DNA from: an uncultured Eisenbergiella sp. | GTDB taxonomy: Bacteria; Bacillota; Clostridia; Lachnospirales; Lachnospiraceae | Assembly (NCBI GenBank): GCA_947626725.1 | Contig: CANQTI010000131.1 | Coordinates: 1-5,434 of the forward strand | DNA length: 5,434 nucleotides | Reading direction: 5' to 3' | Shown here: positions 1 through 5,113 of the stretch, one piece after another | Numbering within the stretch: the stretch's first letter is position 1 | Layout of the letters: the number at the start of each line of letters is the position of its first letter | Translations under genes and position numbers: made by a program | Notes under the pieces: generated by a model | Seen by the model: only the letters and a program-made list of their open reading frames with translations | What the model was told of the DNA's origin: nothing | Database searches by the model: none

Positions 1-477
1 GTGCTGGAGACCACCTTCAAGGCGGAGACGGAGACGGATCTGTTCGGCGAGCAGGCGGTCCTTTGCGGCGGTGTCTGTGCCCTGATGCAGGCGGGCTACG
101 AAACGCTGGTGGAAGCGGGCTATGCGCCTGAAAACGCATATTTTGAGTGCATCCACGAGATGAAGCTGATTGTAGACCTGATTTACCAGAGCGGCTTCGC
201 GGGCATGCGGTATTCCATATCCAATACGGCGGAGTACGGTGACTATATCACCGGGCCGAAGATCATCACCGAGGATACCAGAAAGGCCATGAAGCAGATC
301 CTGTCCGATATCCAGGACGGCACTTTCGCCAAGAATTGGCTGCTGGAGAACCAGGTGGGAAGCCCTCATTTCAACGCCATGCGCAAGCGTGCGGCGGAGC
401 ACCCTTCTGAGGTGGTGGGCGCGGAGCTGCGCAAGCTCTATAGCTGGAACGGCGAAGATAAGCTGATCAACAACTGA
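1..477 (+). CDS. ilvC: Ketol-acid reductoisomerase, C-terminal half (5' end outside window)
   Basis: This is the C-terminal knotted domain of ketol-acid reductoisomerase, the NADPH- and Mg-dependent enzyme that converts acetolactate or acetohydroxybutyrate to dihydroxy acids in valine, leucine and isoleucine synthesis in the cytoplasm. The 158 visible residues begin in the family's ETTFK segment. The four metal ligands of the class I (short) enzyme are present as Asp13, Glu17, Glu49 and Glu53, with the family's 4/32/4 spacing, and the substrate-contact serine is Ser74 in the YSISNTAEYGD segment. By comparison with class I enzymes of about 330-340 residues, roughly 177 N-terminal residues, including the Rossmann NADPH domain, lie upstream of the window. 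The GTG at position 1 is therefore an internal valine, not a start. The TGA at 475-477 is followed by a strong terminator, so ilvC ends its transcription unit here. Identification is near certain. Confidence 0.96.
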   Translation: MLETTFKAETETDLFGEQAVLCGGVCALMQAGYETLVEAGYAPENAYFECIHEMKLIVDLIYQSGFAGMRYSISNTAEYGDYITGPKIITEDTRKAMKQILSDIQDGTFAKNWLLENQVGSPHFNAMRKRAAEHPSEVVGAELRKLYSWNGEDKLINN

Positions 478-492
478 TTCAACGGACGGAAC

Positions 493-527
493 AAAAGAGC
501 CGCCGGAAGCTGTGCGGCGGTTCTTTT
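493..527 (+). terminator. Rho-independent terminator after ilvC
   Basis: A 13-bp stem pairs 493-505 with 515-527, with a single G-U pair (499/521), around a 9-nt loop. The GC-rich core (GCCGCC with GGCGG) is flanked by an A-run on the left and TTCTTTT on the right, so the U-tract is partly in the stem. It begins 15 nt past the ilvC stop. The A-run on the other arm means it could also stop transcription arriving from the opposite direction. Confidence 0.88.
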
Positions 528-563
528 CGTCTGAAAACGCGGCGGCTGTCTGCGTGTATATGG

Positions 564-833
564 ATGAAAAAGCAAAATAAAGCGGTAAGAATTCTGTTTT
601 TGGTAAGAGCGTTTCTCTGGGTCACGGCGCTCGCGGCGACTGCTTACTGGATCTACTGGTCCTTTCAGCTGTATCATCTCGGTTATTATGACCCCTATGA
701 ATACAGCGGTCTTCTCAGGCCCATCCTGACAAGAGGACTGCTGGTTTCTTTGGTGTGTTTGGGAATCAGCCTGATCCTGCGCGGCGTCAGTGACAGACTC
801 AAAAAGAAGGATTCGGGAAATACCTCCGGCTAA
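564..833 (+). CDS. Small two-TM membrane protein of unknown function
   Basis: I do not recognise this 89-residue protein. It begins with a basic stretch (MKKQNK), has a hydrophobic segment at about residues 10-33, an aromatic, tyrosine-rich loop at about 34-50 (YHLGYYDPYEY), a second hydrophobic segment at about 57-74, and a charged C-terminus (SDRLKKKDSG). The basic ends suggest a hairpin with both termini in the cytoplasm and the tyrosine-rich loop outside. ATG 564 is the only credible start, but no clear Shine-Dalgarno sequence precedes it, and an overlapping ATG at 560 opens a six-codon frame ending at 580. The gene lies between two terminators: one ends 36 nt before the start and the second overlaps the stop codon. 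That bracketing supports a real gene. I could not find a convincing promoter, so expression may depend on read-through from ilvC. Confidence 0.62.
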   Translation: MKKQNKAVRILFLVRAFLWVTALAATAYWIYWSFQLYHLGYYDPYEYSGLLRPILTRGLLVSLVCLGISLILRGVSDRLKKKDSGNTSG

Positions 834-850
834 AGACCGGGGGTATTTTT
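818..850 (+). terminator. Rho-independent terminator overlapping the end of the small membrane-protein gene
   Basis: A 12-bp stem pairs 818-829 with 837-848, with one G-U pair (825/841), around a 7-nt loop at 830-836, followed by Ts to 850. The TAA stop of the preceding gene (831-833) lies in the loop, so the left arm is the last codons of that gene. A ribosome finishing translation would cover the hairpin. The terminator separates this gene from the ABC operon downstream. Confidence 0.85.
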
Positions 851-875
851 GGGTCGGGCGGACTTTTGTCCTCTT

Positions 876-920
876 TTCACAGAATCATCACATATTCTTC
901 ATCAATTCCTCACAAAATTC
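876..920 (+). promoter_or_regulatory. Four tandem 11-bp direct repeats, candidate response-regulator binding sites
   Basis: Four imperfect repeats follow one another: TTCACAGAATC (876-886), ATCACATATTC (887-897), TTCATCAATTC (898-908) and CTCACAAAATTC (909-920, one base longer). The rough consensus is TTCACA-N-ATTC. The start-to-start distance is exactly 11 bp, so every copy faces the same side of the helix. ATCACATAT recurs exactly at 940-948, touching the putative -10. Phased direct hexamers separated by 5 bp are typical of OmpR/PhoB-family response regulators (for example PhoP boxes in Bacillus). Assigning this array to that family is inference, and no regulator gene is in view. The region lies between the upstream terminator and the ABC operon. 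Confidence 0.5.
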
Positions 921-945
921 CCGCCGTTTGAACACAAATATCACA

Positions 946-951
946 TATATT
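946..951 (+). promoter_or_regulatory. Candidate -10 element for the ABC operon
   Basis: TATATT matches the sigma-A -10 consensus at five of six positions. The hexamer 17 bp upstream (GCCGTT, 923-928) is a poor -35, which fits an activator-dependent promoter with the phased repeats supplying the contact. TTGAAC at 928-933 looks like a -35 but is spaced too closely for this -10; at 17 bp it would pair with TGGGAT (951-956), a weak match. Initiation near 958 would give a leader of about 60 nt before the ATPase gene. Confidence 0.35.
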
Positions 952-1004
952 GGGATAGGATGCTGCAGTGCTCAAAATACGCATCCGGGATTTACAGAAT
1001 ATGA

Positions 1005-1013
1005 GGAAGGAGG
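1005..1013 (+). promoter_or_regulatory. Ribosome binding site that fixes the ATPase start
   Basis: GGAAGGAGG ends 8 nt before ATG 1022. The same frame is open further upstream, with possible starts at GTG 968 and ATG 1001, but neither has a comparable site, and 1001 lies upstream of this one. ATG 1022 also gives the usual ABC N-terminus (MIEISHLSKKYG). Confidence 0.9.
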
Positions 1014-1021
1014 ATTCTGTC

Positions 1022-2095
1022 ATGATCGAAATATCGCATCTGTCTAAAAAGTACGGCGATCATTATGCGGTCAGAGATTTGACAGTGACCATTCAGGACG
1101 GACAGATCTATGGTTTTCTGGGACCCAATGGCGCGGGAAAATCCACTACAATGAATATCATCACCGGTTATTTGGCCCCGACATCGGGTGAGGTAAAGGT
1201 GAACGGCCATGATATTATGAAGGAGCCGGAAGAGGCCAAGAAAACCATCGGCTATTTGCCGGAAATGCCGCCTCTGTATCAGGAGATGACGGTAGAAGAA
1301 TATCTGAAATTTGCAGCGCAGCTGAAAAAGATTCCGGCTGCCAGGCGAGCGGAGAGCATGGAAGAGGCAATCCGTACGGCACAGCTTTCCGATGTGAGGA
1401 AGCGGCTGATCGCCAACCTCTCCAAGGGGTATAAACAGCGGGTGGGGCTGGCCCAGGCCATGCTGGGAGATCCGAAGGTGATCATTCTGGACGAGCCCAC
1501 GGTGGGACTGGATCCCAAACAGATGATTGAGATTCGGGAACTGATCGTGAAGCTGAAAGAAAAGCATACGGTGATCTTAAGTTCCCATATTCTGTCAGAG
1601 GTGAGCGCGGTCTGTGATCAGATTTTGATCATTTCCAAGGGAAAGCTGGTGGCCAGCGATACGCCGCAGGGTCTGCAGGAAAAGATGCAGGGCGCCGTCT
1701 GTCTGGAGCTTTCGGTGCGGGGAGAAAAGGAGTCTTTGCAGACGCTCCTGGAACAGACGGAAGGCGTAGATCATTTCGCATTTGTCGATGCACCGGAGGG
1801 GGAGACGAAGGTATCTGTCTGGGAAAGGCCTGGCTGCGATGTGCGTGAGGAACTGTTTTTCGGCCTGGCGGAGCGCAGGATGCCGATCTTATCCCTGCAG
1901 AGGAATCAGGAATCTCTGGAGGATATCTTCCTGCAGCTGACGGAAGGAAATCCGGGCGAAAAGGATGACGGAAAAGCGGGAACCCGGAAGCATCTGCAGA
2001 AAGCGCCGAGAAAGCACGGAAAACCGGAGGCGGAAAGCGGTCCGGATACGGCGGAGGAGCGTGCTGCCGCGGAGAAAGGGGGCGATGCGCAATGA
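1022..2095 (+). CDS. ABC transporter ATP-binding protein, GldA-like
   Basis: This is the cytoplasmic ATPase of an ABC-2-type exporter, 357 residues. Motifs in order: Walker A GPNGAGKST (34-42), Q-loop region GYLPE (77-81) with Glu81 where many ABC ATPases have Gln, signature LSKGYKQR (133-140), Walker B VIILDEP (153-159) with catalytic Glu158, D-loop VGLDP (161-165), and switch His189 in SSHIL. Residues about 220-307 form the small C-terminal domain typical of GldA/NosF/CcmA-like ATPases, ending in the family-like SLEDIFLQLTE. Residues about 308-357 are an extra hydrophilic tail rich in Lys, Glu, Arg, Gly and Ala, probably disordered. The start is set by a strong ribosome binding site at 1005-1013. 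The stop overlaps the next start by 4 nt (ATGA, 2092-2095), indicating translational coupling with its permease partner. The family call is secure; the substrate is unknown. Confidence 0.93.
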   Translation: MIEISHLSKKYGDHYAVRDLTVTIQDGQIYGFLGPNGAGKSTTMNIITGYLAPTSGEVKVNGHDIMKEPEEAKKTIGYLPEMPPLYQEMTVEEYLKFAAQLKKIPAARRAESMEEAIRTAQLSDVRKRLIANLSKGYKQRVGLAQAMLGDPKVIILDEPTVGLDPKQMIEIRELIVKLKEKHTVILSSHILSEVSAVCDQILIISKGKLVASDTPQGLQEKMQGAVCLELSVRGEKESLQTLLEQTEGVDHFAFVDAPEGETKVSVWERPGCDVREELFFGLAERRMPILSLQRNQESLEDIFLQLTEGNPGEKDDGKAGTRKHLQKAPRKHGKPEAESGPDTAEERAAAEKGGDAQ

Positions 2096-4212
2096 TCGCG
2101 ATCTATAAAAGAGAATTAAAGACCTTCTTCACCACGGTGACAGGCTGGCTGTTCATTGCGGCGCATGTCTGTCTGGCCGGTCTGTATTTCTTCGTCGTCA
2201 ATCTGCTCAACGGAGACGGCAATGTGGCGGATACGGTATCCAGCATTCTGTTCCTTCTGCTCCTGACCACGCCCATTCTGTCCATGCGCATCCTGGCGGA
2301 GGAGCGGAAACAGAAGACGGATCAGCTGATCCTCACCTCACCGGTGTCCATCGGAGGCATCGTCTGGGGAAAATATCTCGCCATGGCGACGGTGTTCACG
2401 ATACCTGTGGCGGTTATGGCGCTTTTCCCGCTGATTCTGAAAAACTACGGCAGTGTTCCTGTGGGAGAAAGCTACACAGCGATCATGGTCTATTACCTGT
2501 TCGGCCTTGCCTGCCTTTCCGTCAGTCTGTTCGTCTCTTCTTTGACGGAGAGCCAGGTCATCGCAGCAGTGGTGAGCTTTGCGGTGCTGTTTGTCGGGTA
2601 CATGATGTCCGGTATTTGTTCCATCATTTCCCGGACCGGCAATCTGCTGACCCGAATTCTGGGCGCTTTTGATTTCTCCGCAAGGCTGGAAGCGCTGCTG
2701 GGCGGTACGCTGGATCTGAAAGCGGTGCTGTATTTCCTCACGATTATCGTCGTCTTTCTGTTCCTGACTACCCAGTCCATTCAGAAACGCCGCTACCAGA
2801 TTTCGGTGAAAACCCTGCAGTTCGGTGCCTACAGCACCGGCATGACCGCCGTGGTACTGGTCATTGCCGTATTTGTGAATCTGGCTGTGGGGGCCCTGCC
2901 CAGCCGCTATACCACGTTGGATATGACGCAGGAGAAGCTCTATTCCCTGACCGCCACCACGAAAAATTTGGTGCAGGGTTTGAATGAGGATGTGACCGTC
3001 TATATTCTCCAGTCGGAAAACGGTCTGGACGAAACGCTGAAGACCACGCTGGAACGCTATGCGGAGCTTTCCGACCATGTGAAGCTGGTCTATAAGGATC
3101 CGGTGGTATCACCCGACTTTTATTTGAACTATACCGATTCCATCTCCATAAACTCCATGATCGTGGAATCCGACAAGCGGTTCAAGGTGGTGGATTACAG
3201 CGATATTTATGAAAGAAGCTACGATTACAGCACTTATACCAGCACTGTGACCGGCTACGACGCGGAAGGGCTTCTGACCAGCGCCATCGCCTATGTGACC
3301 AGCGACAGTGCACCGGTGCTCTATCAGCTTACGGGCCATGACGAATATCCGCTGACCGGCAGCTTTTCGGAGGGACTGGATAAGGCCAATGCCGATACCG
3401 GAGATCTGGCGCTTTTAACGCAGGAGGGCGTGCCGGAGGATGCCGGCGGCGTGATGGTCATCGCGCCCACCATGGATCTGGGCGAGGACGACGCCGATAA
3501 GCTCATCGCCTATCTGGAGCAGGGCGGTTCCCTGCTGATGGAGACGCATTTTACGGATCTGTTTTCTCAGGAAATGCCGAATCTGTCCAGGGTCCTCGAT
3601 TGGTTCGGACTTTCCATCGGCGACGGCCTGATCGTGGAGCCGGATGCGGAAAGAATGTACCAGAGTCCGGTATATCTTCTTCCGGAGGTGAAATCCGATA
3701 CGTTGACGTCCGGCGTGTACGGTTCGGATTATGATTATATCCTGATGCCCTATGCGCAGCCCATTCTGATTCGGGAACAGGAGAATGTGACAGTGACGCA
3801 GCTTTTGACCACCTCGCAGGACGCTTATTCCAGGGTGGGTCTGGATGAGGAATCCACGCTGGAAAAGGAGGAAGGCGACCTGGAAGGGCCCTTCGCTGTG
3901 GGCGTAAAAGCGGTCAGAACGGTTTCTGAGGATGTAAAGGCGCAGCTTGTTCTGTATTCGTCGGATATGCTGTTTATGGATTCCACCAACCAGTATACGA
4001 TGAACAACAATCTGACGCTGTTCACCAACGCGGTGAGCGCCATGTCGGGAGAGACGGAAAGCGTTTCTGTCCCGGTGAAATCCTATGAAACCTATTATGT
4101 CGCCGCCTCAGTGGGAGCTTCCGTCCGTCTGGGTATTCTGTTTATCGGACTGATCCCGGTGGCCTCTTTGATATGCGGCATCGTGATCTGGATCAGGAGG
4201 AGGAGAAGATAA
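2092..4212 (+). CDS. Fused ABC-2 permease and GldG-like extracellular domain (GldF-GldG fusion)
   Basis: One 706-residue chain joins two proteins that are often separate. Residues 1-about 240 are a GldF/NosY-like permease with about six membrane segments (near 17-37, 50-67, 98-118, 131-151, 157-177 and 212-228) and a cytoplasmic EERKQKTDQL...LTSPVS segment at 70-86, characteristic of ABC-2 permeases and probably facing the ATPase. A short basic link (QKRRYQ, 231-236) leads to membrane segment 249-269, which begins the GldG part. The family-like opening LDMTQEKLYSLT (276-287) follows, then a large acidic extracellular region of about 410 residues, including YQLTGHDEYPL (411-421) and an alpha/beta stretch at about 453-485 of the GldG/IFT52 (GIFT) type. 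A final membrane segment (about 680-700) ends in five arginines. The extracellular part has no cysteine. AAAGGGGG at 2075-2082 is a plausible ribosome binding site. The frame is continuous, with no sign of a frameshift. The transported or remodelled substrate is unknown. Confidence 0.88.
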   Translation: MIAIYKRELKTFFTTVTGWLFIAAHVCLAGLYFFVVNLLNGDGNVADTVSSILFLLLLTTPILSMRILAEERKQKTDQLILTSPVSIGGIVWGKYLAMATVFTIPVAVMALFPLILKNYGSVPVGESYTAIMVYYLFGLACLSVSLFVSSLTESQVIAAVVSFAVLFVGYMMSGICSIISRTGNLLTRILGAFDFSARLEALLGGTLDLKAVLYFLTIIVVFLFLTTQSIQKRRYQISVKTLQFGAYSTGMTAVVLVIAVFVNLAVGALPSRYTTLDMTQEKLYSLTATTKNLVQGLNEDVTVYILQSENGLDETLKTTLERYAELSDHVKLVYKDPVVSPDFYLNYTDSISINSMIVESDKRFKVVDYSDIYERSYDYSTYTSTVTGYDAEGLLTSAIAYVTSDSAPVLYQLTGHDEYPLTGSFSEGLDKANADTGDLALLTQEGVPEDAGGVMVIAPTMDLGEDDADKLIAYLEQGGSLLMETHFTDLFSQEMPNLSRVLDWFGLSIGDGLIVEPDAERMYQSPVYLLPEVKSDTLTSGVYGSDYDYILMPYAQPILIREQENVTVTQLLTTSQDAYSRVGLDEESTLEKEEGDLEGPFAVGVKAVRTVSEDVKAQLVLYSSDMLFMDSTNQYTMNNNLTLFTNAVSAMSGETESVSVPVKSYETYYVAASVGASVRLGILFIGLIPVASLICGIVIWIRRRRR
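4195..4206 (+). promoter_or_regulatory. Ribosome binding site inside the polyarginine codons of the fusion gene
   Basis: AGGAGGAGGAGA is read as Arg codons in the C-terminal tail of the upstream protein and is also an excellent Shine-Dalgarno sequence; the AGGAGG at 4198-4203 lies 8 nt before ATG 4212. It supports that start over the in-frame ATG at 4173, which lies upstream of the site, within the membrane-segment coding region of the fusion gene. Confidence 0.85.
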
Positions 4213-4838
4213 TGAAAAAAAAGAAGGTGCAGATGATCGTTCTGGTGATCGCCGCACTGCTCTGTGTGGGTGCCTATTTTCTGATCCGCAGCCTGGATCT
4301 GGAGGAGGAAACGGAAGAAACGGAGACGGTGATCACAGATTTTTCCTCAGAGGACGTGACAGAGCTTACGGTTTCCGGCGATGTATCGCTGGATTTCACC
4401 AGGGAAGACGGGGAGTGGAAGGAAAAGTCCATTCCGGATGAGGCGATCGTACAGGGGGAGGTGGATACGCTGGTCAGCCGGATCAGCAGTCTTGCCACCA
4501 CGGAAACCGTGCTGGAAGCGCCGTCAGATCTTTCGGAATACGGGCTTTCGGAGCCGTTTCGCACCGTGACCGCCACGCTTTCCGATCAGACATCGGTCAC
4601 GGTTCATATGGGAAATGAAAGCAGCCTGTTGGGAAAGTATTATATTCAGGTGGAGGGCGATGACAACGTTTATCTGATCTCAGCCTATATCGTGAGCGGT
4701 TTCGAGAAGACGCCGGAGGACTTCATTGAGGAAGAGGAGACGACGGAAGAAGCGGAAACGGAAGAAACCGCCGCGGAGGAAACGACTGCGGAGGAAACCG
4801 CCGCAGAAGAAATGACGGCAGAAGAAACAGCTCCGTAA
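4212..4838 (+). CDS. Membrane-anchored DUF4340-family protein with acidic repeat tail
   Basis: This 208-residue protein has a basic N-terminus (MKKKK), one membrane segment at about 8-26, and then an extracytoplasmic region. Residues about 38-170 resemble one copy of the DUF4340 fold, with the family-like strings SEYGLSEP (108-115), ATLSDQTSVTVHMGNES (121-137) and KYYIQVEGDDNVYLI (142-156). DUF4340 proteins are often encoded beside GldG-like genes and are usually longer, so this appears to be a reduced form. There is no lipobox; Cys18 lies inside the membrane segment without a fitting LxxC context. From residue 172 to the end the protein is almost entirely Glu, Thr and Ala, built from pentapeptides such as AEETA. 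A shorter acidic run (residues 29-39) follows the anchor. The start overlaps the preceding stop by 1 nt (TAATG), so the protein should be made together with the transporter. Its function is unknown; it is probably an accessory subunit of the same complex. Confidence 0.85.
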   Translation: MKKKKVQMIVLVIAALLCVGAYFLIRSLDLEEETEETETVITDFSSEDVTELTVSGDVSLDFTREDGEWKEKSIPDEAIVQGEVDTLVSRISSLATTETVLEAPSDLSEYGLSEPFRTVTATLSDQTSVTVHMGNESSLLGKYYIQVEGDDNVYLISAYIVSGFEKTPEDFIEEEETTEEAETEETAAEETTAEETAAEEMTAEETAP

Positions 4839-4856
4839 GATACAGAAGAAATGACG
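4758..4856 (+). repeat. 15-bp tandem repeats encoding Glu/Thr pentapeptides, running past the stop codon
   Basis: Five consecutive 15-bp units at 4758-4772, 4773-4787, 4788-4802, 4803-4817 and 4818-4832 encode TEETA, AEETT, AEETA, AEEMT and AEETA. The stop (4836-4838) lies in a 9-nt break (CCGTAAGAT). A sixth unit follows at 4842-4856 in the same frame (it would read TEEMT). The 18-mer CAGAAGAAATGACGGCAG occurs exactly at 4804-4821 and 4843-4860, 39 bp apart. Confidence 0.85.
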
Positions 4857-4883
4857 GCAGCGAACGGCCGGAAAAGGATCGGA

Positions 4884-4912
4884 TTGACTTTTGCTGATGC
4901 GAATGATAAGAT
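4884..4912 (+). promoter_or_regulatory. Candidate sigma-A promoter with extended -10
   Basis: TTGACT (4884-4889, five of six consensus positions) is separated by exactly 17 bp from TAAGAT (4907-4912, four of six), which is preceded by TG at 4904-4905 as in extended -10 promoters. Initiation near 4919 would give a leader of roughly 195 nt before the cyclodeaminase/cyclohydrolase gene, with the 4943-4970 hairpin inside it. No better promoter was seen closer to that gene. Confidence 0.5.
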
Positions 4913-4942
4913 AGGCAGCAGGAAATCGGAGAAAGACGTAGG

Positions 4943-4972
4943 AGATGGCGGAAAGAGATTTCCGCCATCTTT
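4943..4972 (+). terminator. Perfect 12-bp hairpin, terminator of the ABC operon or leader attenuator
   Basis: The arms 4943-4954 (AGATGGCGGAAA) and 4959-4970 (TTTCCGCCATCT) are perfectly complementary around a GAGA tetraloop. The T-tract is short (CTTTG), so termination may be partial. It lies about 105 nt past the DUF4340 stop and is the only terminator-like structure after that operon, but it also lies downstream of the candidate promoter at 4884-4912. Confidence 0.65.
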
Positions 4973-5098
4973 GCGCATCGGATGCGGATAACGGCTGGAA
5001 GCGGGAGACGGCGCGAAAAGTGATTCGGCTCGAATGTGGGAAATCCGGGTGAAAAAGGACCTGCATGAAAGCTGTCTTGAATAAGGAAAAATCCGAAT

Positions 5099-5104
5099 GG
5101 GAGG
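5099..5104 (+). promoter_or_regulatory. Ribosome binding site deciding the cyclohydrolase start
   Basis: GGGAGG lies 9 nt before ATG 5114. The in-frame ATG at 5105 directly abuts it, leaving no spacing for initiation, so 5114 is preferred. Confidence 0.75.
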
Positions 5105-5113
5105 ATGTCCGAG

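Noticed and set aside
557..562. TATATG as a -10 for leaderless transcription of the small membrane-protein gene
   Set aside because: Initiation would fall around 569, after the ATG at 564, and there is no acceptable -35.
968..1021. N-terminal extension of the ABC ATPase from GTG 968 or ATG 1001
   Set aside because: The extra residues do not fit the ATPase fold, neither start has a good ribosome binding site, and GGAAGGAGG at 1005-1013 points to ATG 1022.
790..1047. 85-codon plus-strand open frame across the intergenic control region
   Set aside because: It overlaps the end of the small membrane-protein gene, a terminator, the phased repeats and the ATPase start in another frame, and has no recognisable protein features.
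2338..3078. 246-codon open frame on the minus strand inside the permease-GldG gene
   Set aside because: It lies antisense to a clearly conserved protein, has a His/Gln/Arg-rich composition typical of reverse-strand shadows, and has no ribosome binding site or recognisable domain.
4974..4986. Inverted repeat CGCATC-G-GATGCG just after the 4943-4970 hairpin
   Set aside because: With a 1-nt centre it cannot fold fully as RNA (only 4 bp with a 5-nt loop), and as an operator it is short and unsupported by a second copy.
4851..4991. Small open frame of 46 codons starting at ATG 4851
   Set aside because: It is the continuation of the DUF4340 reading frame past its stop and includes the hairpin; the AGAAGAA in front belongs to the repeat unit and is a weak ribosome binding site.
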